DNA of 64,000 nucleotides. It comes from Brachionus rotundiformis. Its lineage: Eukaryota > Rotifera > Eurotatoria > Ploima > Brachionidae. Shown piece after piece: positions 46,414-58,734 of this stretch (positions are counted from its first letter, which is position 1; each line of letters starts with the position of its first letter). The notes below the pieces were generated by a model. The model searched no databases and was not told the DNA's origin. It saw only the letters and a list, made by a program, of their open reading frames with translations. Position numbers and translations under genes: made by a program. The stretch is from the NCBI GenBank assembly GCA_016802295.1, contig JAESIW010000118.1:381727-445726 (forward strand). The letters are read 5' to 3'.

Positions 46414-47387
46414 TTAAACACTGGTGTTTTTTTGACTATTATGGTTGGAATCGTCAACTTGATTCCGAGTCGGAAACAGCTCATTGTATTGGGGTGGCTT
46501 GTCTTCAAGATTATCATTGGCAAATGCGCTGGTATTTAATGGTATATTTGTTGAATTTGGTTCGTCAATATTTTGGTATATGGAACGATTACGCTCTGGG
46601 AAAAAAAAATACAAATAAAAAATAAAATAAATTTTTAAACTAGAAAAAAAACCTTGTCTCGGTGATAAAGTAACACTAGCTGTGCTTCTTGGTGGCCGAT
46701 TTCTGGAACCTTTTAGTTATAATCAAATTAATGATATTTTTATTTTAATTCATTAAAAGCAAAAGTACCATGAGTCAGGTAAATAAGATTCTCTCTCCAT
46801 TTTTTGCATATTTCATTGCCAAAATAGGTGAATAAAATTAAGATAAGAAGAATAAAAAGTATTCCTATGGTGGCCGGAAAAGCAGCCGCTCCTCTTATTG
46901 AGTAAAGCTTGTGGTCAATATCTTCTTCACTGAAGAAAGAGTCCGAGTAGTGCTCGACTCTGGTCAAGTTTATCATTCTGTTATGGGATGATTTTCTAAG
47001 CCAACAATTGCAGTTAAAGATATACTTGTTCTGACCAGGGTCAATAACTTCTACTTTTTTCAAAAACCAGTCATTAAAAAAAGAGAAAGAGTACTGCTTT
47101 CCAACAACTATAGAAGTCAGTTTTCCAATTTTTCTTCCGCCTAGATTTCCTAATGGGTACATGTCAACACTGTTGGCTTCGAATTGGAAACGACTTGACT
47201 TGATGTTTATAATTGGTGAATTGCCCTCATCACCAAGCAATTCAACATATACTCTCGAGTCTGTTCCAGCCCATAATTTATTGCCTGTGTAGAAGTAAAT
47301 GTACCACTGATTCTCAGTTTTGAATTCTTTTAAAGGCTCTGCCACAGCCGAGCCAAATAAAACCAATAAGTAGAAAATATCTGTCAT
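46414..47387 (-). CDS. PLAT-domain membrane protein with a PPxY cytoplasmic tail
   Basis: Exons 47387-46769, 46709-46653 and 46595-46414 join in frame to 285 residues; introns are 59 and 57 bp. If the first donor is not used, the frame stops at 46740 after 215 residues. A signal peptide (about 1-16) precedes a PLAT/LH2 beta-sandwich: YIYFYTGNKLWAGTDSRVYV, then LGKLT-like KIGKLTSIVVG and FFNDWFLKKVEVIDPG, wording shared with PLAT domains of lipoxygenases and polycystins. A membrane helix lies at about 168-188. The tail is basic (SRNRPPRST), then acidic, and has PPQY at about 259-262, a WW-domain/Nedd4 ligase docking motif. Likely a lipid- or partner-binding surface protein whose turnover is set by ubiquitination (inference). 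Part of the gene is copied at 44716-44826. Confidence 0.82.
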
Positions 47388-49659
47388 TCATGAACTTTTA
47401 TGAGTAAAGGATATTTTTGCTTTATTTACGCGATTACATAAAAATACTGATATTAAATTTAAATTTTGCATTTATAAACAATTATTTATTATAATTTATG
47501 TAAGGTTTGGAGAAAATTAATCTCTCCCAAAGTAATCATAACAAAAACAGTAGTTGCATTAAACTAAAAATGATTTAGAATGGAATTTAATGCCATTTTT
47601 GCCAAGAGGGCTTTTTATTTTTTAGCACTGTGGTAATATCAAAATATTTGGACAAGCAAATTGCAAAGTCAATTTCTATCATTACATTTTAAAACCATTA
47701 CTTACTTTGGTAAGAAATTTTCTTATAAATATATTCAGAATGTAAAAAATTTACATTTAATAAATAATAATTTTTCAATAAACTTGACAATAAAAATTAG
47801 ATAGATAGCGTTGGTTTTTTATAATGTGGAAAAGTATTACTAAATTTAATAAATTTAGCTTACGCAAATTCAAAAATAAATTTCAAAATTTTTATTTTTA
47901 AAACCTAATCAAAATTTAAGATATCTAAAAAACTTTCTAACAATTATAAATTTGTTCGTATACTTTTGTGAGTTTTCTTATTTAATATTTTTTTGGAAAT
48001 AATATGATCAAATCAAAACAAAATCTTTTTAATAAGTTAAAAAAGTTTTATCTTTTTTATATTCACATAATATTAAAAGATGAACCTACAAGATAAAATT
48101 TATTAAATGTAATATATAAAAAAATAATTTAATAGATAATGAATTTTACATCTACATAAAATTGTTAACTAATAGAATTTATATAGACACATTTATAGAG
48201 AAAAAAATTAAAATGCTCAATATTTTATTTGATTAATTTCTTAATTTATTACACTCGATCAAATATAGGTTATAAATCCTCCACGACAAACTCGCCCTAT
48301 GCCTCCTTCTGAATTCGTTCAGCAGACTGTCAAGAGTAGGAGAAAAAACAGAGACTGCCAATTAATGGTTGAAGGCTTGCAAGTAAAGGAAACAACCCAA
48401 TACATTACTCAACTAAATTCAGTAAAATGGACTAGAGCAGATATTTTATATTGAAAATTGAAGCCTTTTGTTAATTTATGTTATACGCCCAAGAATAAGT
48501 CATCTCTTTTCTTCTTTAGTCAATTAAAATTCGAATACTAGTTAGATTTGTCATTCTATAAAGAATTTTATTCTGATTAAAATAAATTATATTCCTTTTG
48601 ATTAATAAACAACAAGACAAATGATCATTTTTTATAGACAACTTTTGATCTAAATTTTACATTAAAGAAATTTTTGAAAATGTGTCAAGTTGAAATTTCT
48701 ATAATGGCTTAATCAAAAAATTATATCATTAATTTTAATAGGAAAAAAAATTTAAGTTATTGACATTCTAACTTAAAATTTAAGCATCAATTAATAAATA
48801 TATAAATTAACTTGTTAAATAAGCTGCAAAATATATAATTAAACAAATACTTAGTTTATTAAATTAATAAACTTTGTAAAATAATCAAGTTTTTTAAATT
48901 AATGAAACCAAAAAATTGCTTTTAAAGGGTTCTTAGTTCTTTCTTCTATTTTCTTTTGTAAGTGGTTCAGCAATAATCTTAGAATTGCTGGAAAATAAGT
49001 CAAAGAGAATATATGGGCGAAAATTCAAATGGCTAATGTTTTATAATGACTTTCAATTTCCAAATTGGTCATTCAAAAATCCAACATATCCTCAATCTTA
49101 TTTCCTAATAAAAATCTTCTATTATTGCTTTCCGCCTCCTCAGCTTTCTTAGCTTGTTTAAATAGCAGCACCTTTTTTACAAAAATAATAGGAAATTTTT
49201 TGAAACAATTACGTGGTTTATCAAGTAACAATTAAATTTTCTTAATTTAATTAGACCTACATGAAAAATGTGGTAGTAGTAAAAAAAATATTGTAACTTG
49301 AGTAAAACAAGCAAAGCTTATTGAACTATGGCAGTGGATTCGTAATGAATCAATAGCCATCCATTCATCAAGTTTCTTGAAAATTTTCACATTTGGAGCA
49401 GTAGCAAAACTATTTGGTAAGAAATTTAATCTTGTGAGACATTTTACCCTTTTCGCGCTGTAATGGTTTAGTATGTCTTCTCAGATTGTATCTTTATTCA
49501 ATTATTTAGTTTGACAATCTCATAGCGTGTATTAAATTATCAAATTGTATCAAGTCACTTGGAGTCCTTCTTGGCTGAATCTGACAATTCTAGCTTGTTT
49601 AATCTCTATTTATATACTAAATTTTGAAACTCAAGGATCATTTTTGTTTTATTTTTATT
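47388..49659. other. Intergenic region with one short orphan frame
   Basis: Mostly AT-rich and empty. At 48269-48454 a frame of 62 codons follows an AATATAG acceptor-like site; its content (PPRQTRPMPPSEFVQQ.., ..ETTQYITQLNSVKW) is much more complex than the surroundings and could be an orphan exon or transposon piece. Not assigned. Confidence 0.35.
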
Positions 49660-50165
49660 AATTCTGGTTAAATCAACAGGCTAGTGTCCATGTCTCATGA
49701 GACTGATTAACATTTCATTTATTGAATTAGTTATTAGTAATAATTTTTTAATTAAATTATAAAAATTAAATTTAGTTATTTATTTAATAATTATTTGAAA
49801 AAATTTAACAATATATTTGAGATAAATAATTCAAAATTTGAGACAAAATAGGATAATTTTAATTATAGAAAATTTTTATTTTTAATTTCAAATTAGAATT
49901 ATTTTTAGTTCTGTTACAAAAACTTTACCAATTTATCTTAATTTTTGGTTAGAATTTGTATTCCCAATACTTTATTGCCATTTTTCTACATTTAACTTAG
50001 TTGACCATTTATACGATGACCATGTAGTCACACTGTCAATGTCATTCAGCATTTTTTTAAATCATCTATGCTTCTTACCACAGATAATTTTCCCGTATTG
50101 AAAAGCAGAGGACCAAGTACTGATCCTTGTGGTACTCGACTATTTACATCTACTCATACTTAAAA
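49660..50165 (-). pseudogene. Decayed LINE fragment with its 3' end
   Basis: On the minus strand, 50165-49950 reads RVPQGSVLGPLLFN (reverse-transcriptase motif) followed, after deletion of the YADD box, by MLNDIDSVTTW..STKLNVEKW. Further on, 49735-49665 carries the conserved 3'-terminal module (ACTAGCCTGTTGATTTAACC) that also ends the LINE inserted at 60.3 kb and occurs at 59.08 kb. Order and spacing suit one internally deleted element. Confidence 0.7.
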
Positions 50166-50483
50166 TAATTTAATTTTAATATTTATCTTTTTAACATACA
50201 GCTATTTTATTTTATCTTTTTTAACTTTATTTGATTTTTGAAAAGAGCCTTAGCTCGATACAAAGCACACAGATGAAAAAATATGTTACATTTTATAAAA
50301 TTTTTTTTTAATATTTAAAAATTTATATTGTATACTAATTACCAAAAGTAGATTTACAAATTCTATTAGAGAATTTTTAATCATATCTTATCAAATTGTT
50401 AATATTTCATTACTTGATCAAATGTTAAATTAGTTATTTAAAATTTACCTTTTTTTAATTTGGAATTGAATGAATAAAATTTT

Positions 50484-53400
50484 ATGAATTTTTTATCTCT
50501 AAAAATGTCATCATCAAAAGAGAGCATTCCGTGGGAACCTTATAAAGCAGCGGTTAATAGCAGAAAAAAATTCAAAATGAAAGACTTAGAAACAGGAAAT
50601 TTAATCAAATACAAAATAGACACTGATTTGGTAAAGTTTAATAACCAGAGACCCGGACATGAATTTGATGAGTTCGATTTGAAACTATTGGAAAGTCCAT
50701 CTTTTCAGACTAATTTGGATGATTGTTTCAAAAACGATTTAAAACGATCATTGAGCACAAATTTAGCAAAAAATTTTATCCAAGATGGCAAAGAAGGTCC
50801 AAATTTTATTGATGCTAGGTTTTATACAGACACCAATTTTATGAAGCTAGCTGATCAGCTTAAAAAAAAATCCATCAAAAATATCGAAAATAAGCCCGTC
50901 AATGTCGTTGGTCCTATGATTGAAAAAAAAAATTCGGACATGTCCAAAATTGACCTTAACTCGACCAGAATTTGGAAAAATCAATGTGAAAATTACCAAG
51001 CAAGAATCGATTACTTAGAGGATCAAATTAAAGGTATTAATGAACAATTACAAGTTCAGACCGAGGTAAATGCCGAACTGAAAAAGCTACTCGTGGCTGC
51101 CATTGGTGGTGAAGATATGCAATATAAAATAGAACGCTTGGTGAGCGACAAACAGAGATATGAGATAGAGCTTAAAAGCAATCAAGCCATGATTAATAGA
51201 TTAGAGGAAGAAATTGAACAAGTTTCGATTCAGTGTGATTTATGGAGGAGCAAATTTTTGGCATCAAAATTGTTAGCAGAGGAGAATTCAACATGGTAAG
51301 ATCTCATTTTTTTTAGACTTAATCATCAAAAAATATATCATTTGAATTAATTTTAAAATTTATTTGAAGACTTAAAAATATGAATGATATAAAAATTGTT
51401 GATAAAATGACGATTTTTTTCACAAGTTAAATTTTAAAAGTGTTTTGGGAAATATCAGCTGACCCAAAAACTAATAGACTCTTTTTTAAATTTTTTATTT
51501 CTTGTTCTAGAACTGATTTATATTTTATTGTAAACTTAACTGAATTGAATTATTTATAAATTAAAATGAATCAAAAAGAAATGTTAAGATCAAGATTAAA
51601 TTGGTTTGAAGTTTGGTTTAGTATTCAAAGTGTGTCTCTACTTATCCATTATATTCAACTGAAATTCAAGTGAGTAAATAGATAAAAGATAAGATCGACT
51701 TTTCATATATCATCAACCAAGTTTTTTCATTCATATTTTTTTATATGACTGAAATCACCATATTTTTTTAAATTAACTACGATAGTTTAATTTGTAATTG
51801 TATCGCTACGGTCTTTTTAAAATGAATCATATTCTTCTTGAGAATTATTTTAAATTAAATTAATGATCTGGACTCTTATCATAATATAAAAATATTTTAA
51901 AATTATATTTGATCTAAGCGAGAACTTTGTCAGATGTGGCCTCAAAAATTCAGTACCTCTTGTGATAAGACTTGTCAAGGAATATGAGTCCTTATTTAAC
52001 TCTAGAGAAATATGTAAAGTTTCAACTCCATTGTGTAGTATTTATCTCACTATTGACAATATTTTTTAACCACAAAACTTAATTTACTAAAAAAATTATA
52101 TCATCTTTCCTTGTTATCATATGACTATGCAACTAACCTCCTTGCCAAAATCATTTTTGTTTCTATTCTTTTTATTCACAGAAGTAGCTTTTGCTCGACC
52201 AGTTTTTACTTAATTTAAAAAATCCCACGAACAAATCAATAAAGAATTCAATTGTTTTAATAGACATATCTAATATTTAAAATATTTAGCCGTCTACCAG
52301 TCATACCAGTCCTACCAGAATCTAATTCGATTCTTCTCTGGCACCATTATGGAATTTCAACTTGAAATAAATAACTCACACTATCAAGCTTCAAATTGGT
52401 ATTGGCATCTAAAATAGATAATCTTTTAGGGACATGTTAAAAATCAGAATGAGAAAAGTTGGGACTAAAGTTTATTAATTTGAGTGAAGTTCAAGTTCAG
52501 TAATTTTCAATTCTTTAGTTTTCCAAGATTTACATGGTGTATCAGAATTGTCTTGAAGAAACTGACCAAGCTTTTGGTTGACTAGAGTAAATTTTTTTCT
52601 CCAATTGAATTCGATAGAGCTGTCAATTCATAGAATGACCATCTTTGGCGTGTTCAAAGTGAATTGTCCTTTGCTTATTTCACCAAATGCACCAAATTAT
52701 TTTTATCAAGTGGTTGGTCTGATTTAGATGACCAAAGCCAATGATAGCAGTAATCATACTTTTTGAAACCTCACTGATCTTCCAGATCATTTATTCTTTT
52801 GAAGGCTGCCATGAATAAACTTGTTCAAAAAATTTGTGTCAATATCATTTAGAAGAATTTCTAGAATTAAAAATATCTTAAAAATTAAAAACTAATTCTA
52901 AGAATTACTAAAAATATAAAGCAGATCATTTTAGAAAATTGATTAAAAACAATCTTTGGACTTTGTGTTCTGAATTTTATTTAAGTTTCCAATTAATTGA
53001 CTTAAATTAAAAAAGTTTTAAACTTAATCAGCTTTATTTTAATAAATTAAATGATAAGCGTAGTCAGCAGATAAAAAATAACTTATGTGTTCATCTATTA
53101 AAATAAGTACAGATGAACTCTTAGGTAATTTTATAAATTATAAATCAAGATTTTACAAAATTTTATTTTTCAAAACTGTTCGATCGAGAATTTCAGCCAT
53201 ATCTTTAATAAATGGTTTAAAATAAGCTTAAATTGAAATTAATTTTAAAATAATTAAGTTTAAATGAGATATATATGCCTAATTGATATATTTAATTGAC
53301 TGATGCTATAATATGCTATACTTTTATCTAAAAAGAGATTTTGACAATAAAAATATGATAAAAGTTTTCGAATTTGAAAAAAGAAGATAAGATATTTTAT

Positions 53401-54066
53401 TAATGGCAGGAAATTTAGTCCTCAAATATCAAATACTGGTTATGATCAAAGCAATATTATCCTTTACAAAAATTATCTTATCTTTACTGTAATAGTGCTC
53501 TATAACATTAAGTTATCACAAAATAATCATTTTAGTATAATTTTCTATTATTTTATTTAAGGAAATCATTTTTGCTCATGCTGAATGCCCAAAAAGAAAA
53601 AACCATACGAGGCTTACTAGAAGATAGCCAAATACTAAATTCAAAGATAAACCAAGTATTGGATATTCTATCCAGCAAGCAAAATTTCCATAGTATGAAC
53701 AACTTTCAAGCAATCAATACAATTTTATCAAATTTGTTCAAATCAAATCCAAAATTGGCTCTGGACTGCATAAGCCTAGGTCAACATGGTCAAGGACAAA
53801 AAAAGAAGCCCAAGACCATAAACGAGATAGCGGCCGAACAAGCACTAGAACAGTTCGATTGGGTCAGAAGAGCGGTCAAGTCGAGCAAATTAGAGCCCAA
53901 TTCGGCCGACTTGGTTGATAATTTGGATAGTTTGGAAGCTTTGGTCAAAAAAATAAAAGAAAATCGAAAGACTAAATTTAGCAGGTTGTACCAACCGCAG
54001 GGTGTTGATTCAGAATTGTTTTTAAATGTTTGTGTTAATTGTAAAGGTGATGTTAAAATAGTCTAA
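50484..54066 (+). CDS. BLZF1: Golgin-45 (basic leucine zipper nuclear factor 1)
   Basis: Exons 50484-51295 and 53562-54066 join in frame (W split by the intron) to 438 residues. Golgin-45 is a peripheral medial-Golgi coiled-coil protein that binds GRASP55 and Rab2 and tethers cisternae. Diagnostic segments are ELKKLLVAAIGGEDMQYKIE, IQCDLWRSKFLASKLLAEEN and the C-terminal FLNVCVNCKGDVKIV, matching the family's CC..C-x2-C-x-G end. A coiled coil spans about residues 165-262. The family normally ends in a short hydrophobic pair that docks a PDZ groove; here it is -KIV. A second in-frame ATG at 50505 (MSSSKESIP) is an equally likely start. The 2.3-kb intron carries a dispersed repeat. Confidence 0.9.
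52365..52775 (-). repeat. Dispersed repeat, copy B (in golgin-45 intron)
   Basis: Reverse-complement partner of 42235-42595, ten kilobases away, over roughly 350-400 bp with substitutions and small indels (see copy A for shared words). Lies within intron 51296-53561. No coding content recognised. Confidence 0.75.
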
Positions 54067-56586
54067 AGTTTTTGGAAAAAGGTTGTGACCTAATTGGTTT
54101 TTAAAATTGAAGTTAAACTTTATTTTGATTTAACTGATTTAAAATAATTCTTATCTTTAGGTCACACTAGTTGAAATACGATATTTTTTATCTAGGTTTT
54201 TTAGATATTTTTTAGATATAGATTTTCTCTAATATTATATTTCGTAGAAACGAAATTTTTATGGAAATTTTCAAAATTATTTATTTTTGAGAAATTTTTT
54301 AATAAATTCATTTGAATTTTAAAATTATTTTTCTAGTCCGTATGACGTAATCTCAAAGAAAAAAATATTTTTTTGTATTTTTTTATGTAGAAAACAAATC
54401 ATAAAATAAGATAAACGGGTAATGTGTATTTGATTGGAGATAAAAAAGTTTCCTGAAATCTTTTTTGGGACACCAAGACTCTTCTAATCACTAAGCTAGC
54501 TAGGCTCACCTGCCTCTAAAATCACTTCCTTTCACATAATCGATAAAAACAAATCCTCAATATATTTAAATAATTATTATTATTTTTTATTTACCATAGA
54601 AAGAAGCTATTCTTCTAAATATTCTCATTGCTAGGTTACAAATTGGTCTAAAAGACGCTCAATTTCGGCTTATGCTAAATTTTTAGGATGCTAAAATTTA
54701 ATGAGAAAATAAAGCCATAAAAATACTTGAGATGAAATAAATTTTATCAACAAAAGTTATAAAATTAATGATTCTAAAAAGCAATAAAACATATTTTAGC
54801 TAAAAAGTTGGTTTTATCTCAAGTAGGTCCGATTAGATAACATCTTTAGCTATTAAAGTAATCAACTTAGTTTAAGAACTAGAATAAACAATCGTATTAT
54901 GATGAATCAATAGCAAAAACTAGGTTTTAATTTACAGGTTTTTTTAATAGAAAAGCCTTTTAGTTTCTCAGAACTGGAATCGAGCCTAGTCAGCATTTTG
55001 TGTCTTGTTTTTTCTTATTAAGATTTATAATAAATTAAGTCTAGAGTGCGGACTCTCAACGTGATTGCTAAAGACTCCAAGATTCTAGTAACCAGTTTTT
55101 GAATCATGTTGATTTTTTTGGTAGATTTTAGCGCCTAAACTTGGCCATCTTGGCATAGAGCTAGTTTTTTGCCAAGAAAAATTTTTGTCTTAAAAATCAA
55201 TAATTCATAAATATAATGAGCAAACAATCAAAAATACATAATGCCGATTTTTATGAATAAATAAATAGTTTATAGATTTTTTAAAATCTGCAATTATATA
55301 GACTGGATTATTCTCGAAATAATATATATATATTTTTTTCTTATTTTTCTAATTGTATGTACAGTTTAAGCATAATTTAGTTGAAGCGATTTCAAGACAT
55401 TTTTCACTCAAATTGTATCAAACAAGCATATTATTATAATAAAAAGTTATATAGTTGCGTTAGTTTATTAAAATTTATAATATTTGGAATAAGATTTAAT
55501 GCTTTTTAAACGTGTGCTCCTCACACTCTGCATCAAATAACGCTTTGGCAAAACTCATAATTAAGCAAGGATCTTTTTATCACTGGATCGAGAGTTTATT
55601 TCTAAAAAAATGCTTATTTTGTTACAATTGTAATTTTAGATAACAAGGTAAAAAATAATAATAAAATTTGTCATGATTAAATTTTAGAAAATTTCAAAAC
55701 TTGCTTTATCTGATCATAATACAAAAGTTTTGAAGTTTTTCTTTTTTTTTTTTTGTTCTAATAAGAACGCTTTACCTTTAGAGTAAAAGTTTTAAGCAAA
55801 GATAAAATTTGTTGTTTTAGCCAAGCTAGTTTGGGTTGTTTAAAATATCAAGTTATGTTTATAAAATAAATGCTTCTTCTAGTAGAGAAATTAGTTTTTA
55901 AAAATCTGCTAAATTAAACCAAAGAGATAAAAATGAATTGTTTGTCAATGCAAAATTATGTCCAATTTGGAATAGGCAATGGTAGCCGGGAAGGAATGTG
56001 CTAACTACCTGTCGCATTACTGACTTTTACCTTTATGTTTATTTTAGACTTTAATTATTTAGTAGTCGCTTTTTTATGTAAAAATGCTATGAGTTTGGCA
56101 AATGAACTTTTTATTTAGTTTTGAGCATTTCTTATTTTTAAATTTAGAGTGTCTTGATTAAAAAAATAAAAGAATATTTTTTTTATTCAATGATATATTT
56201 GGCCAGCGGATATTTTGGTTACCTGTTGAGTGAAAATTATTTTGAATTTTTGCCTTACATGACTCAATAGTGACTAGATTTTCCAAATCGATAATCAATT
56301 AATTATGTTTTTCAGGTATTTTATATGTAAATAAGCTAGAAAGAACAACAACAACAACAAAAAAAGAAAGCCTAATTTAAACAAAAATTCTTAATTATTT
56401 TAAAATTTAAAAATAAAAATTCAAGTGGAAAAAAAACACGCCGCTTTGACGTCAATAAATTAAGATAAATTAAATAATTACATAATTTTTGTTTTTAGAT
56501 AAAATTAGTATTTAGTTTGTTATATTTGAAAATCGATTTTATTAGTTAAATATATTAGATCGAAAGAGCAAAAAAAAATAAATAAA
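54067..56586. other. Intergenic, upstream of Na+/K+-ATPase beta
   Basis: No gene found in 2.5 kb of AT-rich DNA. A (CAA)n run lies at about 56346-56361. A CRE sits 130 bp before the next start codon. Confidence 0.5.
56447..56454. promoter_or_regulatory. Consensus CRE (TGACGTCA)
   Basis: Perfect palindromic cAMP-response element about 130 bp upstream of the Na+/K+-ATPase beta start codon, within a locally GC-richer patch (ACGCCGCTTTGACGTCAA). CREB/ATF control is known for Na/K-ATPase genes in other animals; here it is inferred from sequence and position. Confidence 0.55.
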
Positions 56587-57554
56587 ATGGTACAAGAAGA
56601 ATATGTTTTTGAGGACCAGCCAAAAAAATCTGGTATTGGAAAATTCATTTGGAATTCGGAAACGAGAGAATTTTTGGGCCGTGACGGTGCCTCTTGGGGA
56701 AAAATCACTCTTTTCTATGCAATTTTCTACACGTGTTTAGGAAGCTTTTTTGTTGGGCTATTGGCGCTCTTTATTAACTTTATGCCCTTAGACAGACCGA
56801 CCTATGTCGGTGAGCAAAGCACCATGGCCATCCGAGGCCTCAATCCCGGTCTCGGCTTCCGACCACACATCGACGTCGAGGACTACCTGATTTCCTTCAA
56901 CCCCAAGGTCGCTGAACACCCCACCAATGGCTACCTAAAATATGTCAGAAATTTGGAAAACTTTTTGAATGCCAGTAAGAATTGGTGTTTTTTTGATTGG
57001 CAAAATTTTCTTATCTTTTTCTCACAGAATATTCACCAATTGAAGAAGGAGACGCAGATCAGACAATTGATTGCAAGGCCAACACCACTTATGAGTCACA
57101 ATTGCAGGCCGGCAAAGCATGCAAATTCGATTATGAAGAAGAGTTCAAATCGACTCCATGCAACAAGGCCGGAAACTACGGCTACACAACCAACACTCCA
57201 TGTGTTTTGATCAAATTGAACAAGATTTTCTCTTGGACGCCAGAGGGACCAAACGGAGTTAGAATCAGATGTGAGGGTGAAACAAGTGCAGATCAAGACA
57301 ACTTAAAACAAGTCAGTTATCACTCAGTTGGAGATATTGACAACAAAGAATTTGGTACTTTGGACAAGAAATTTTTTCCATTTTATGGACAAAAAGGTTA
57401 CCGAGCTCCTTTTGTCTGGGCACAATTTGACATTGAAGCAAACACTTTGGTCAATATTGAGTGCAAAGCCTATGCTGACAATATTGACAATGAGGATCGT
57501 TTGAACCGACGTGGTCAAACCAAATTTGCGTTCTTCATCTCAAATAAAAATTAA
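56587..57554 (+). CDS. ATP1B: Na+/K+-ATPase beta subunit
   Basis: Exons 56587-56974 and 57028-57554 (53-bp intron) join in frame to 304 residues, the usual length. The beta subunit is a type II membrane glycoprotein that folds and delivers the alpha subunit to the plasma membrane and tunes K+ affinity. Visible features: a short cytoplasmic tail with the family start motif FIWNSETREFLGRDGASWGK, one membrane helix at about 39-62, then RPTYVGEQSTMAIRGLNPGL. The ectodomain has six cysteines in the expected three pairs (IDCK/KACKF, STPC/NTPC, RIRC/NIECK). It has the LIKLNKIFSW and YxxxFFPFYGQKGY motifs, the latter corresponding to the conserved YYPYYG region, and the PFVWAQF strand. Preceded by a CRE. 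Confidence 0.97.
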
Positions 57555-58502
57555 AATTTGTCAAATTGAATCAAAAATAGACTAGCTTGTTAAAACTCAA
57601 TTATCTTTTATAGCTACAAATTTTACTGAATAGGAACGAAAATGTTGAATTTATTCTAAATTAGCTACTGTTTTAGGGTACTATTTTGGCATACATGAAA
57701 ATGGTGTCTTATATAAAATAGAATTTATTTGTTTTTAGTTAATATGAATTTTATAATACTTAAACCGTAAAATTACTTTTAATGTCAAATTAATGTCAAT
57801 AATTAAACTCTTTTTTTGGTTCATTCACCCTACTTGCTTACCTTATATTATCAAGTTCCGGATTTATTTTAACATAATTATTTTTTTTTGTAGCTTAAAA
57901 AATTTAAATAAAATAAATTTAATAAATAAAAATTCTTAAATTCAACAAAAAAAATTATTTTTTTATCTATTAATATTTTTTTAATATAAAAAAATAGTAA
58001 TGATGTGAGTAAATATGAGCCTTTAGATTACAGAGAATGTTAAATTTTGCTTATGAAACAATTTATTTTCATTCGCTTTATTTTCAACCCTAAGCATGTT
58101 TTATTAATAGATTCATTAGATTATGTAAAATATACAATTTTGACTTAATCGTTGCTAAATATCTAATTTTTACGTACGTAAGTCACATTTTATTTAAACA
58201 ATATGAGATCATGTTTTTATTATATTTTAATTTAATGAATGCCAGTTCCTAAATAGAGATCTTTTTGATTAGGACTGACAAAAAGTTCACTTTAATTTTA
58301 ACAAAATTTGTCAAACAGTTTATCATTCTTTAATATATACTCATAGTATCTGAACTAAAAAAATGTATAAGATAGAAAAATTAATTATCCTAATACTTTA
58401 ATTATTTTTTAGTGTATTAAAATTAATAATAAAAATAAAAATATATTGCTAATTATATTCCATCACGTTCATCTAAAAAAAAGCAACTAGACAAGGATGA
58501 TC
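57555..58502. other. Intergenic; left copy of a direct repeat
   Basis: AT-rich. About 57905-58025 and 59128-59228 are related direct repeats (shared AATTTAATAAATAA and, at their ends, TAATGATRTGAGTAAAT). They flank the short AT-hook ORF. No gene in the interval. Confidence 0.4.
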
Positions 58503-58527
58503 TGTTACACAAATATGGAAAACATTT

Positions 58528-58734
58528 ATGGATCTTGGAGATTGGCAAGAAATTGAGACTAATATATATGAAATAATTCAAGAAGATAATATGGTTATTA
58601 ATGGTGATGTTGAGAATCTTGTTGTTGAGCAACCGGTTGAACCTATTTTACACGAAATCAACTGTAATTTACCAACTAAACCCGGTAGAGGTCGACCGCC
58701 TAAAAAAAGAGCTAAAAAAATTAACTTTATTTGA
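58528..58734 (+). CDS. Short acidic protein with a C-terminal AT-hook, possible transposon-derived exon
   Basis: Frame of 68 residues from ATG 58528; it is open a further eight codons upstream (to a TGA near 58500), so it may be a last exon. The first 50 residues are acidic (IYEIIQEDNMVINGDVENLV). The end PGRGRPPKKRAKK is a clear AT-hook/nuclear localisation sequence. AT-hooks at the C-terminus occur in some transposases and chromatin proteins. The frame upstream (about 58450-58500) is also open in another phase, suggesting a frameshift. It lies between two related direct repeats, so a mobile-element origin is plausible. Confidence 0.4.
   Translation: MDLGDWQEIETNIYEIIQEDNMVINGDVENLVVEQPVEPILHEINCNLPTKPGRGRPPKKRAKKINFI

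Noticed and set aside
46383..46625. 80-codon plus-strand frame
   Set aside because: The opposite strand carries the last exon of the PLAT gene, which joins in frame with good splice borders and has a PPxY motif.
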